NCBI RefSeq assembly: GCF_900167165.1
Contig: NZ_FUXM01000003.1
Span: 1-64,000 of the forward strand
Length of the DNA: 64,000 nucleotides
Origin: Carboxydocella sporoproducens DSM 16521
GTDB taxonomy: Bacteria > Bacillota > GCA-003054495 > Carboxydocellales > Carboxydocellaceae
Reading direction: 5' to 3'
Made by a program: the position numbers and the translations under genes. Below, piece by piece: positions 8,119 through 16,938 of the stretch (within the stretch, counting starts at the first letter, position 1; each line of letters opens with the position of its first letter). Under the pieces are notes generated by a model. That model searched no databases, was not told the origin of the DNA, and was given only the letters and a program-made list of their open reading frames with translations.

Positions 8119-11100
8119 AAGACTTGACGGGGATTAAACTGATCAACTGGCATTATTTTACCAATGAAACCATTCGTATCAAGAACAGTGTACTTTTGAC
8201 CGGGGACAATGGCTCGGGAAAGTCTACCATTCTGGATGCCATGCAATATGTGCTGGTGGCTGATTTGCGCAAAATCAAATTCAATGTTTCTGCCCATGAT
8301 GAGACCAAACGGGATCTTTTGGGCTATTTGCGCTGTAAAACCGGCAATGACCGCAGTGATGGCAGGAAGTTTTTGCGCCAGGGGGATATTACTTCTTTTG
8401 TGGTCCTGGAATTTTTTGATACTGACAAACAAAAGCCCTTTCTGCTGGGGGTGGTGGCTGATTCCTATGCCGATGACATCAACTGGGACAGCCGCTTTTT
8501 TAAAATTGAAAACCAGGCCCTTGCGGATGAGTTGTTTTTCCTGCCCGGCACCAGACGACCGAGGAATATCAAGGTCTTTCGGGACCATTTAAAAAAATTG
8601 TCCGGTGCTACCCTTTATCCTTCCGCTGACCAGTATCGGCGGGATTTGCTGCAAAAATTGGGTTCTTTAAATGAACGTTTTTTTGAGCTGCTGGTCAAAG
8701 CCATTTCCTTTAAGCCCATTACCGATATCCGGGAGTTTGTCTACAATTATGTCCTGGATGCCAAACCCATTCAGATCGAGGCCATGGTGGAAAACTTCCG
8801 CCGTTACAGCGAATACCGCAATCTGGCCCGGCAGACCAGAGAAAAGATTGAGGACCTGACTGCGATTCTGGACCGGTATCAGGAAATCCGGAACCAGCAG
8901 GAGACGGCCCGGATGCAGGAGTATATCATCAAAGGGGCTACTGCCGTCGGTCTCAGGGCTGAGCTGGAAGCCAATCTGCGCGACAGCGCCCGGAAAGAAG
9001 AAGATTTAAACCGGATCAAAAGCGAGCTGGCCGGGCTGGCCAACCGGGAAGAGGTTCTGGAAGGGGAATGTAACGGCTACCGGGAAGCACTGGCTGCCAG
9101 TAGCACTTACCAGTTGATTAAAGACCTGGAAAGGGAGATCAGCTGGCTGGAGGTGGAGGAAAAACGGCTGGAGCAGGACAGGCAAATGCTGCAGGAACTT
9201 GCCGCTGCTGAGCTGGCTTCTCTGCGGCGCTTGCTGGCAGCCAATTGTCTAACTGAATCAGAAAAACTGACCCTGGCTCCTTTGCCGCCTCTCCTGACGG
9301 CCTTGAGTCAGGGCCAGGGCGGGGAGGAAGCGGCAGCGGTTCTGGCGGCCGGTTTGGCTGCCCTCAAAGAGGTCCAGGCCCGGCTGGACCAGGAGATCTG
9401 GACCCTGAAAGGCCGGTTGCAGGAACTGACAGAAAGGGAAGAAAAGTTACGGTCAGAACTGGCCCAGTTGCGCCAGGGACGGTTTGCCTATGACCGGCGG
9501 ATTACCGATTTACAGGCCGTGATTCGCCAGGGCTTCCGCCAGGATAAGGGGCTGGAAGTGGAAGTATCGATTCTCTGCGAATTGCTGGAAATCAGGGATG
9601 AAAAATGGCGGGATGCCGTCGAAGGCTTTTTAAATACCCAGCGCTTCGATCTGCTGGTGGAACCCCGGTATTTTGACTATGCCCTGACCCTGTATGAACG
9701 CTATAAAAGGCAGAAAGGGATTTCCGGTGTGGGCCTGGTTAATACCCGGGCGGTGGAAAAATTTATCGACCGCGTGGAAGCCAATGCCCTGGCTGAAGAA
9801 GTACTGACGGATAATCCTTATGCTCGTGGTTATGTCAACCAGTTACTGGGCAATGTAATCAAATGTGAAACAGAACAGGAGTTGAAATATCACCGCCGGG
9901 CCATCACTCCCACCTGTATGACTTACCAGAACAATACTGCTCGTCAGATTAACTTTAAAGTCTATGAAACCCCTTATATCGGTGAAAAAGCTATTCCCAA
10001 ACAAATCGCCAAAAAGGAAGGGGAACTGGCTGAACTGGTACGGGAACGGGAACAGCTGGCTGCTATGCTGGCGGAGCGGGAAAGCTGGCGGCGGGAAACG
10101 GCGTATAAAGAAGGCAGCTACGCCAAATTAACAGACCGCTTATCTGCTATTACCCGCCTGGCGGCGATACGAGATGAACTGGCTGCTAAACGGGCAGAGC
10201 TGGACCGGATGGATCGCTCGGATCTGGAGGCTCTGCAGGGTCAACTGGCTTTGCGGCAGGCGGAACTGAAACAGGTGCGGGAACAGATTAATTTACGCAA
10301 CCGGGAAGCAGGGGCGGCAGAAGAAGCATTGAAGCGGGCCCGTAATCTGCAGCTGGAGTTAAAGCTGCAAGCCGAGGCAGCAGAAGCGGAATGGGAAGAG
10401 TTCAAAAGGCGTTATCCCGAACTGGCGGTCCGGGGTGAGGAAAGTTTGCAGAAAGAGCTGGCCCGCAAAAAGCCGCGGGAAGTGGCGGAAAGTTTTCGCA
10501 TCAACTACCAGGGCCTGCTAACCCAGATCAATACCAAACAGCAGCAGTTAATGAGCTTGCAGAGCCAGTACAACAACCGGTGGCATTTCGGTGGCCGGAT
10601 TGACGGGAACGATATCGCGGAATACCGGGCGGAATATCAAAAGCTGGCGGACAGCGAGTTACCGGAATACGAGGAAAAAATCCTTCAGGCTCAAAAAGAG
10701 GCTGAGGAGGAATTTAAGGAACATTTCATCTACAAACTAAAGGAAAATATTGAACTGGCTCAATCACAGTTCAACACCCTCAATGATGCCCTGAAAGATA
10801 TTGCTTTTGGTTCTGACAAATACCGCTTTCTGGTTACTCCCAGCCAGAAGTACAAGCGGTTTTATGATATGATTATGGACACTGATTTGCTGGGCGGTGG
10901 CGAATCCCTTTTTGCTTCTCATTTCCGGGAACGGCACCGGGAAGCCATGGACGAGCTGTTTGAGCGCATGGAAAATCAGCACCTGGAAGCGGTAAAAGAA
11001 AACGTGGAGTTGTTTACTGACTATCGCACTTTTCTGGATTATGATATTAAGATTTACCATGCCAATGGCGAGGTTTCTACCTTTTCTAAGGTTTGTCGGG

Positions 11101-11423
11101 AGAAATCCGGTGGTGAGACCCAAACTCCCTATTATGTAGCGATTGTAGCTTCCTTCCTGCAATTATACCGGCTGAAGCACAATCGGGCGGCGGCGCGCCT
11201 GGTTATGTTTGATGAAGCCTTTAACCGCATGGACAGCGACCGGGTGGAAAATTTCCTGCGCTTTTTGCGGGACCTGGGCTTACAGGCCCTGATCGCTGCT
11301 CCTACCGATAAATGTGAATATATTGCCCCCTATGTCGGCACCACCTTATTAGTGATGCGGGATGGCCATAGCAGCTGGATCGAGGATTATAAAGTGCTGA
11401 AGGAAGAGATGCTCCGCCGTTAG
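8115..11423 (+). CDS. jetC: Wadjet SMC-like ATPase JetC
   Basis: A 1102-aa SMC/MukB-like ATPase. Walker A GDNGSGKST lies at about residues 30-38, the ABC signature KSGGETQ at about 997-1003, and Walker B RLVMFDEA at about 1028-1035. The central ~700 residues are rich in E, K, Q, R and L heptads, as expected for long coiled coils around a hinge. JetC dimers extrude DNA loops and deliver plasmids to JetD. The start overlaps the jetB stop (ATGA) with GAAGGAGAAG upstream. A longer frame from 8001 is rejected because it would run through jetB. All ATPase motifs look intact. Confidence 0.95.
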   Translation: MKDLTGIKLINWHYFTNETIRIKNSVLLTGDNGSGKSTILDAMQYVLVADLRKIKFNVSAHDETKRDLLGYLRCKTGNDRSDGRKFLRQGDITSFVVLEFFDTDKQKPFLLGVVADSYADDINWDSRFFKIENQALADELFFLPGTRRPRNIKVFRDHLKKLSGATLYPSADQYRRDLLQKLGSLNERFFELLVKAISFKPITDIREFVYNYVLDAKPIQIEAMVENFRRYSEYRNLARQTREKIEDLTAILDRYQEIRNQQETARMQEYIIKGATAVGLRAELEANLRDSARKEEDLNRIKSELAGLANREEVLEGECNGYREALAASSTYQLIKDLEREISWLEVEEKRLEQDRQMLQELAAAELASLRRLLAANCLTESEKLTLAPLPPLLTALSQGQGGEEAAAVLAAGLAALKEVQARLDQEIWTLKGRLQELTEREEKLRSELAQLRQGRFAYDRRITDLQAVIRQGFRQDKGLEVEVSILCELLEIRDEKWRDAVEGFLNTQRFDLLVEPRYFDYALTLYERYKRQKGISGVGLVNTRAVEKFIDRVEANALAEEVLTDNPYARGYVNQLLGNVIKCETEQELKYHRRAITPTCMTYQNNTARQINFKVYETPYIGEKAIPKQIAKKEGELAELVREREQLAAMLAERESWRRETAYKEGSYAKLTDRLSAITRLAAIRDELAAKRAELDRMDRSDLEALQGQLALRQAELKQVREQINLRNREAGAAEEALKRARNLQLELKLQAEAAEAEWEEFKRRYPELAVRGEESLQKELARKKPREVAESFRINYQGLLTQINTKQQQLMSLQSQYNNRWHFGGRIDGNDIAEYRAEYQKLADSELPEYEEKILQAQKEAEEEFKEHFIYKLKENIELAQSQFNTLNDALKDIAFGSDKYRFLVTPSQKYKRFYDMIMDTDLLGGGESLFASHFRERHREAMDELFERMENQHLEAVKENVELFTDYRTFLDYDIKIYHANGEVSTFSKVCREKSGGETQTPYYVAIVASFLQLYRLKHNRAAARLVMFDEAFNRMDSDRVENFLRFLRDLGLQALIAAPTDKCEYIAPYVGTTLLVMRDGHSSWIEDYKVLKEEMLRR

Positions 11424-11433
11424 GAGGTCAGCG

Positions 11434-12672
11434 ATGAATCAGCATAGCCGTCAGATTCTGCATACTCTTTTAGACAAATATGAAAACAGCGGCAGTTACC
11501 GGGGCACCAGCACCAGGCCCCGCCGGCTATTTTACCGATTTACTCCCCGGACCTTGCCAGCCTATTTTGATGATACTTCAGCCCGGCAGAAAGAGGAAAT
11601 TAACAGCGATATGATCCATTTGGCTGAAGCAGGGGTAATCGAGATTTTCTGGGTGAAACATGAGGAAGGCAATCTCATCCAGAAAGTGGCCCTGAGAATA
11701 GAAGGCTTACCCACTGCCTTTCATCTGCTCAGGCGTACGCCGCGCCAGAGCCGGGAAGAGAGTATGCTGGCCCTGGTCCGCAATTACCGGGGCCAGGGTC
11801 CCGCCTGGCTGGAAAACTTTCTGGCCTGGCTGGAGGAGCGGCTGCTGCTTCGGGAAGGCATTAGTCCATATCTGGACTTGCATGACATGGAAATAGCCGA
11901 CCGGGTTCTGACTGCCCTGCAGGCCCTGACAGAGCTACAGGAAGAAACGCCCGAGCGGGTATTCAGCCTGCGGGTGCTGGGACATAGTAAAGCCTGGGCG
12001 GCTATTGCTCAGAGGGTCCTGCGGATAGTGCGGGATTTTCACGGGGGCTGGGGCCTGGAGGAGGCCCGGGAGGTCTGGGCGGAATTTGGTCTGGTGGCCA
12101 ATCCCCAGCATATTTTTGTTCATGGTAACCTCACCCTGCAAGTAGCCGGTGGGATAGTGGAAACCCGCCTTTTCCAGCCTGATCTGGGTCTTTCTGCCCA
12201 GCTGATTCAAAATATGCAGGTGCTGGACGTCCAGGCAGACTTCCTCATCACCATCGAGAATTTGACTTCTTTTTATCAATTCATTCGCAAACATCCGGGC
12301 CAATATGTGGCAGTCTACCTGGGCGGTTACCACAACCGGTTACGGAGGGAGTTTTTGCAGAAAATCCAGCGTTGCCTGCTGGAGCAGGGCCGGGAGATTC
12401 CCTGTTATCACTGGGGGGATATCGATTACGGCGGCTTTGATATTTTCCGCCACCTGGCTGAACACAGTTTACTGCCGCTCAATCCCTATCTGATGGATTC
12501 CGAGACCTTGCTGCGGCATCGCCATTTGGCCCTTGCCATCAGTGATGCTTATGCCCGGCGCCTGGCGGGGTTGCTGGATAAGCCAGGATTTGAGGCGTTT
12601 CGCGAGGTGATAGAGGTAATGCTGCGGGAAAGAATCCGGCTGGAGCAGGAATCGGTGGAGGTAATTGTGTAG
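11434..12672 (+). CDS. jetD: Wadjet nuclease JetD (topoisomerase VI/Toprim-like, DUF2220)
   Basis: A 412-aa protein whose C-terminal half is a Toprim-like domain: ITIEN supplies the conserved Glu and GDIDYGG (328-334) the metal-binding Asp pair. The N-terminal part is the winged-helix/arm region typical of JetD. It is the subunit that nicks and cuts plasmid DNA once JetABC has extruded it. A strong TAGGAGGT site precedes the ATG ten bases after jetC. All catalytic residues expected from the family are visible, so the system appears complete and functional. Confidence 0.92.
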   Translation: MNQHSRQILHTLLDKYENSGSYRGTSTRPRRLFYRFTPRTLPAYFDDTSARQKEEINSDMIHLAEAGVIEIFWVKHEEGNLIQKVALRIEGLPTAFHLLRRTPRQSREESMLALVRNYRGQGPAWLENFLAWLEERLLLREGISPYLDLHDMEIADRVLTALQALTELQEETPERVFSLRVLGHSKAWAAIAQRVLRIVRDFHGGWGLEEAREVWAEFGLVANPQHIFVHGNLTLQVAGGIVETRLFQPDLGLSAQLIQNMQVLDVQADFLITIENLTSFYQFIRKHPGQYVAVYLGGYHNRLRREFLQKIQRCLLEQGREIPCYHWGDIDYGGFDIFRHLAEHSLLPLNPYLMDSETLLRHRHLALAISDAYARRLAGLLDKPGFEAFREVIEVMLRERIRLEQESVEVIV

Positions 12673-12771
12673 GGGGGAGAAGTTATACAGTGTAGCAGCA
12701 TTATATTTATCACGAGATAAATTCGACTTAAGTATAGAAATTCCTAATTTCATACAAACAAATTAAGCAAA

Positions 12772-12797
12772 TGATATAATGTTTATAGAGAGGTGAT
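12772..12797 (+). promoter_or_regulatory. Extended -10 promoter and RBS for the 45-codon gene
   Basis: TGATATAAT (12772-12780) is a consensus extended -10; the -35 region is weak (TTCATA at a long spacing). AGAGGTGAT at 12789-12797 is a near-perfect anti-SD match placed just before ATG 12802. The pair supports expression of the small gene. Confidence 0.6.
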
Positions 12798-12801
12798 ATA
12801 T

Positions 12802-12939
12802 ATGGAAACGAAAATTACATTAAAACTGGAAGAAGGTAGCGTAAAAAAAGGGGGCTTAAACCCACAGCCGACAACACAAAAACCCGTTTATTCTCCCCCA
12901 GCGCAAAAACCGCCGGTAAAACAAGCTTCCCCAAAATAA
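12802..12939 (+). CDS. Small protein, 45 aa, Pro/Lys-rich, unknown
   Basis: A 45-aa frame with an excellent RBS and its own extended -10 promoter. The product begins METKITLKLEEGSVKK and continues with GGLNPQPTTQKP and a Pro/Lys-rich tail (PPAQKPPVKQ). There is no signal peptide, transmembrane segment or Cys. The short charged leader, GG and Thr/Pro-rich tail invite comparison with ribosomally made peptide precursors, but no modification enzyme is nearby, so that is only a thought. The stop codon overlaps the 3' U-tract of the minus-strand structured RNA, so the two transcripts converge. Function unknown. Confidence 0.6.
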   Translation: METKITLKLEEGSVKKGGLNPQPTTQKPVYSPPAQKPPVKQASPK

Positions 12940-13357
12940 AAGAAAGAGCCCGTAATGACCTACGCTACAGCTACTGCAAATCCCTGCATAGCTGCCTGCA
13001 ATCTTTCGACTGCAAACAACCATTACGGAACCTGCAATAACCTTTGCTCGACCATTACAAGTACCTTAGAAGCCGTAGCTGACCTCTCGGCCAGATACGA
13101 CCTCCAGCGCCGCTGAGGAGCCTGCGGAACCTGGAATGATCTTAGCTCGACCACCAGGCATCCCTTTTGACCCTGCCATGATCCTTCGGACCATGACAGA
13201 GCCTGACAGGACACCGGACAGTCTGCCCGCCGACCAATACAGAGCCTTATCCGACCCTGTATTGACCTTTGGCCGACTATTACTGAGCCTTGCGACCCGG
13301 TAACAGTCTTGGCTCGGCCATTACGAACCCTTTCCGTTCATTATTGTCTCCAGCGGA
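12933..13357 (-). ncRNA. Candidate large structured RNA with 19-bp closing stem and a chain of hairpins
   Basis: Read on the minus strand, 13316-13334 (GAAAGGGUUCGUAAUGGCC) pairs over 19 bp with 12942-12960, followed at once by UUUUAUUUU. Inside lie consecutive hairpins (plus coordinates): 13277-13306, 13235-13264 (perfect 8 bp), 13215-13229, 13173-13199 (12 bp with GAA loop), 13129-13159, 13101-13118, 13079-13094 (GAGA tetraloop), 13030-13062 (9 bp), 12997-13014 (GAAA tetraloop) and 12968-12994. Four long loops share the pattern GGUCG-N3/4-AAG. About 13 non-Watson-Crick pairs are G-U on the minus strand and would be A-C clashes on the plus strand, and the GNRA loops exist only on the minus strand. 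That fixes the transcribed strand. A matching promoter lies just upstream. I do not recognise the family; ends are approximate. Confidence 0.72.
12968..13315 (-). repeat. Degenerate ~21-nt repeat (GGUCG-N3/4-AAGG) within the structured RNA
   Basis: On the minus strand GGUCG followed three or four bases later by AAG recurs roughly every 20-22 bases, for example GGGUCGCAAGG, GGUCGGAUAAGG, GGUCGAGCUAAG and GGUCGAGCAAAGG. The parts between the conserved cores vary and complement their neighbours, so the repeat unit is a hairpin half. Copies are too divergent for a simple tandem duplication in the recent past. Confidence 0.55.
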
Positions 13358-13363
13358 TAAGAT

Positions 13364-13393
13364 AATATACAGCGAAACAAAAATTTTTTGCAA
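13364..13393 (-). promoter_or_regulatory. Promoter candidate for the minus-strand structured RNA
   Basis: On the minus strand TTGCAA (13393-13388) and TATATT (13369-13364) are 18 bp apart. The predicted start near 13357 is about 23 nt before the 5' arm of the closing stem. The site lies in the leader of the glycerate kinase gene on the other strand. Confidence 0.5.
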
Positions 13394-13407
13394 GGGTGAT
13401 AGTCATC

Positions 13408-14547
13408 ATGAGAGTACTGATCGTGCCTGATTCTTTTAAAGGAAGTTTGTCGGCCACGGCGGTGGCAGAAGCCATTCGGAGCGGCTGGCAAAGGGTGCGG
13501 CCGCAGGATGAGATAAAACTGATACCCATTGCTGATGGGGGTGAAGGGACAGTAGAGGCGCTGCTGACCGCGGTGGGCGGGGAAAAGGTAGATTGCGTTG
13601 TGCGGGGCCCCCTGGACCGGCCGGTACAGGCTTTTTACGGCTTGCTGAATGAGGGCCGAACAGCGGTTATCGAAATGGCAGCTGCTTCCGGGCTACATCT
13701 GGTACCGGTAGCGGAACGCAATCCCCTGCTGACCACTACCTCTGGTACAGGCCAGTTGATTAAGGCAGCCCTGGATCGCGGTTGCCGGCGGCTGATTATT
13801 GGTATCGGTGGCAGTGCCACCAATGATGGCGGAACGGGCATGGCTACCGCCCTGGGGGCCCGCTTCCTGGACCAGGAGGGCCGGGAATTGCCTCCCGGAG
13901 GAGGGGCCCTGGTCAATCTGTGGCAGGTGGACCTCTCGGGCCTTGACCCTCGAATCAAAGAGGTGGAAATCCTGGTGGCCTGTGATGTGACCAATCCGTT
14001 AATTGGTCCCCAGGGGGCCAGCCGGATCTATGGGCCGCAGAAAGGAGCAACTGCTGAGCAGGTGGAAATCCTGGAAGCAGGTTTAACTCGCCTGGCAAAA
14101 GTAGTGGAAGGAGAACTGGGAGTAGCAATTGCTGATTTACCCGGTGCCGGGGCGGCAGGGGGACTGGGTGGCGGTCTGGTGGCTTTCCTGGGAGCTCGTT
14201 TGCAACCGGGCTTTCCCTTGATTGCCCGGCAATGCCGGTTGCAGGAGTGGATAGATTGGGCAGAGCTGGTTATCACCGGGGAAGGTCAGCTGGATGGTCA
14301 GTCGGTTTATGGCAAAGTTCCGGTAGGAGTGGCGGCTATGGCTAAAGGTAAGCCCGTAATTGTGCTGGCCGGGTCCATCGGGCCGGGGGCGGAAAAAACC
14401 CTTACTGCTGGTATTACCGCCTACTTTTCTATTGTCAGTGGGCCGATGGCTCTGGCAGAAGCCATGGAACGCGGCCGGGAGCTACTGGTAGAGACGGCTG
14501 AACAAGTGGCCAGGATTTTAACAATCAAGAAGGCGGGGAACGGATGA
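13408..14547 (+). CDS. glxK: Glycerate kinase (GlxK/GarK family)
   Basis: A 379-aa enzyme of the bacterial glycerate kinase family that phosphorylates D-glycerate with ATP, feeding glycerate into glycolysis. The N-terminus VPDSFKGSLSA, the block ADGGEGTVEAL and the glycine-rich GIGGSATNDGGTGMA are family hallmarks, and the length is normal. ATG 13408 has AAGGG upstream; a GTG at 13396 sits on the ribosome site and is rejected. The stop overlaps the next start (ATGA), so the acyltransferase is probably co-transcribed. It is the first clearly chromosomal gene after the defence island. Confidence 0.95.
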   Translation: MRVLIVPDSFKGSLSATAVAEAIRSGWQRVRPQDEIKLIPIADGGEGTVEALLTAVGGEKVDCVVRGPLDRPVQAFYGLLNEGRTAVIEMAAASGLHLVPVAERNPLLTTTSGTGQLIKAALDRGCRRLIIGIGGSATNDGGTGMATALGARFLDQEGRELPPGGGALVNLWQVDLSGLDPRIKEVEILVACDVTNPLIGPQGASRIYGPQKGATAEQVEILEAGLTRLAKVVEGELGVAIADLPGAGAAGGLGGGLVAFLGARLQPGFPLIARQCRLQEWIDWAELVITGEGQLDGQSVYGKVPVGVAAMAKGKPVIVLAGSIGPGAEKTLTAGITAYFSIVSGPMALAEAMERGRELLVETAEQVARILTIKKAGNG

Positions 14548-15689
14548 CAACTGACAGGGAAAGAATTGCGGAGTTAGATATATTACGGGGAGTCGCTTTT
14601 CTGGGTGTGGTTTTGCAACATGCGATTGGGATTTTTATCCGCAAACCGGATATATACCAGGAAGCGGCTCTGATTCTGGGACTGCTGTTTAATCTGGTGA
14701 AATTTGCAGTCCCGATGTTTGTCTTTATTTCCGGAGTTGGATTGCTTTACAATTACTATGAGCAACTTGACTATGCAGGTTTTATTAAAAAACGGAGCCG
14801 GGAAATTTTGTTTCCCTATCTCTTCTGGTCGTTGTTGTATTATTACCATTACTATGAGAAATTACCTCTGGATTCTCCCGGGTTGATACGATTCATGCAA
14901 CAACTGGCAACGGGTAGTGCCGCTTACCATCTCTGGTTTGTGGTAATGATTTTTCAGGTATATCTCTTCTATCCCTTGATATTGCCCATTTATCGCTGGC
15001 TGAGACCAAGAGTCCAGAGCTATAAAAGCCTGTACATAATACTGGGAATGGCTGCTTTATTGTATACTGCTTTGATGGGGTTTTCCGCTTACATAGTTCC
15101 GGGTGGATATTTTAAATTTGAATCGAGTTTGCTGCAGCTAATTTTTATCAAATACAGGTCTATAAATTTTCTTTACTATAGTTTTTACTTTGTTCTTGGT
15201 AGCTTGGCGGCCTTTGCATTGGTGAAATGGCGTGACCTTGTGCTGCGCACCCTGGCCGGTAATAGTGTGGCTTTTGCCGGGCTATTCTTGTGGATTAGTT
15301 TAGAGCTTCTCCAGGGAGCAAGAAACGGAGTCGTTAATCTGGCTATATCTACTAGCTTAAAGCCCTCCATGTTTTTTTATACCGTCTCCTCGATTCTGCT
15401 GATTTATGGGTTAGCCTTATTAGTGACGAAATATAATCCACTGCTTCAACAAATTCTGAACGGGATAGGTCGCTATTCCTTTGGAGCCTATCTGGTTCAT
15501 GCCCTGGCCCTGGACTATATTGTCAAACAGCTAACCTGGGCTACTCCGTCCAATTATCTGGAAATGACGCTGATAAGTTTTGGATTAACGGCGGTTGTCT
15601 CCTTTTTGTTAGCCTATTTGTCTCAGTACGTGCCTTTCGGGAAACTTGTTATGGGCAATGGCTCCAGGGGAAGAATAGAACTATTATAA
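14544..15689 (+). CDS. Integral membrane acyltransferase (acyltransferase 3 family)
   Basis: A 381-aa protein with about ten hydrophobic segments. The N-terminus ERIAELDILRGVAFLGVVLQH holds the ELDxLRG...H pattern of the acyltransferase 3 family, which acylates sugars, peptidoglycan or polysaccharides at the membrane. It is translationally coupled to glycerate kinase (ATGA overlap). The gene is richer in A and T than its neighbours. The acceptor cannot be told from sequence. Confidence 0.85.
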   Translation: MTTDRERIAELDILRGVAFLGVVLQHAIGIFIRKPDIYQEAALILGLLFNLVKFAVPMFVFISGVGLLYNYYEQLDYAGFIKKRSREILFPYLFWSLLYYYHYYEKLPLDSPGLIRFMQQLATGSAAYHLWFVVMIFQVYLFYPLILPIYRWLRPRVQSYKSLYIILGMAALLYTALMGFSAYIVPGGYFKFESSLLQLIFIKYRSINFLYYSFYFVLGSLAAFALVKWRDLVLRTLAGNSVAFAGLFLWISLELLQGARNGVVNLAISTSLKPSMFFYTVSSILLIYGLALLVTKYNPLLQQILNGIGRYSFGAYLVHALALDYIVKQLTWATPSNYLEMTLISFGLTAVVSFLLAYLSQYVPFGKLVMGNGSRGRIELL

Positions 15690-15732
15690 AAAGGAACATT
15701 GTTTCGATAATCAGAACATGGAGGTAATAAGG

Positions 15733-16899
15733 ATGAATTTCTATTTCACCGAGGAACAACAAATGCTGCGCCAGACGGTACGGCGCATCGCCGAGGAGAA
15801 AGTGGCTCCGCGGGCGGCAGAAATCGATGAAACCGGTCAGTACCCCTATGACATCTGGGAGGTATTCAAGGAAACGGGTTTGCTGGGGGTCAGCTTCCCG
15901 GAGGAATACGGCGGCTCAGGGATGGGAGCTACCGGGCTCTGTATTGCCATTGAAGAAGTGGCCAAATACTGTTGCAGCTCCGGCCTGATCCTGTTACTCA
16001 CCTACTTACCCACATTGCCGATTCGCATTGCCGGGACACCGGAACAGAAGAAAAAATACCTTACACCGGTGGCAACAGGTGAAAAACGGGCTTCCTTCTG
16101 TCTGACCGAGCCTACTGCTGGCTCTGATGCAGCTAACATCAAGATGACCGCTGTCCGGGACGGGGACTATTATATCCTGAATGGCCGTAAGCAGTTTATT
16201 TCCGGGGCCTCCATGGCTGACTATGTCACTGTCTTCGCCAAAACCAAACCGGAAGCCAAACACCGCGGTATGTCGGCTTTTATTGTCGATACCAGTACCC
16301 CTGGCTTTTCCATCGGACGGCATGAAAACAAAATGGGAGTAAGGGGTGTGCCTCTGTGTGAGGTGATCTTTGAAAATGTGCGGGTACCGGCAGAAAATCT
16401 GCTGGGTCAGGAAAATGAAGGCTTCAAGCTTGCCATGCAAACCCTCAATTCCATGCGGCCGGTGGTAGGAGCCCGGGGACTGGGGTTGGCTCAGGGGGCA
16501 CTGGCCTATGCCCTGGAATATACCAAACAACGCCATGCCTTTGGCGGGCCCCTGGCGGATAAACAAGGGCTGCGCTGGATGATGGCTGACATGATTACCC
16601 AAATCGAAGCGGCCCGCCTGCTGGTTTATCAGGCAGCTTTCCTGATCGATCAAGGTAAGATTACCAGAGAATATGCCGGTTTGCTCTCCATGTCCAAGAT
16701 TTATCCCACCGATATGGCCATGCGGGTGGCGATTGATTGTGCCCAGCTGCTGGGAGGCTACGGATATATGAAGGATTATCCCCTGGAGCGCTATATCCGG
16801 GATGCTAAACAATTGCAAATTGTAGAAGGAACCAGCCAGATTCAGAGAGAAATTATCTCCAGGTGGCTGCTGGAAAACGGAGTGAACCGGCCCTTCTAA
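15733..16899 (+). CDS. Acyl-CoA dehydrogenase (short-chain/butyryl type)
   Basis: A 388-aa flavoprotein with all family blocks: FTEEQQMLRQTVR at the start, the FAD region CLTEPTAGSDAAN, and the C-terminal GGYGYMKDYPLERYIRDAK and IVEGTSQIQREII, where the Glu of VEGT fits the catalytic base of short-chain enzymes. It would oxidise a short acyl-CoA or, in an anaerobe, reduce enoyl-CoA. GGAGG lies seven bases before ATG 15733. No etfAB genes adjoin, so the electron partner is elsewhere. The AOR gene follows after 39 bp. Confidence 0.94.
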   Translation: MNFYFTEEQQMLRQTVRRIAEEKVAPRAAEIDETGQYPYDIWEVFKETGLLGVSFPEEYGGSGMGATGLCIAIEEVAKYCCSSGLILLLTYLPTLPIRIAGTPEQKKKYLTPVATGEKRASFCLTEPTAGSDAANIKMTAVRDGDYYILNGRKQFISGASMADYVTVFAKTKPEAKHRGMSAFIVDTSTPGFSIGRHENKMGVRGVPLCEVIFENVRVPAENLLGQENEGFKLAMQTLNSMRPVVGARGLGLAQGALAYALEYTKQRHAFGGPLADKQGLRWMMADMITQIEAARLLVYQAAFLIDQGKITREYAGLLSMSKIYPTDMAMRVAIDCAQLLGGYGYMKDYPLERYIRDAKQLQIVEGTSQIQREIISRWLLENGVNRPF

Positions 16900-16938
16900 A
16901 ACTAAAGGGCTGTGGCAGCACAAAAGGGGGTAATAGGA

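Noticed and set aside
13023-13214. 63-aa minus-strand protein with the recurring pieces VEQRLLQVP / VELRSFQVP
   Set aside because: Other repeat units fall in different frames, there is no ribosome site, and stems are kept by G-U pairs, so the constraint is on RNA pairing.
12942-13334. CRISPR array
   Set aside because: Units are degenerate, pair with each other as hairpins and show G-U covariation; there is no constant repeat with unique spacers and no cas gene.
13364-13393. Promoter of glycerate kinase
   Set aside because: The good -35/-10 pair reads on the minus strand; the plus strand has only a poor match.
16006-16923. 305-aa minus-strand frame in the acyl-CoA dehydrogenase gene
   Set aside because: No ribosome site and no family features; it mirrors the codon pattern of the real gene.
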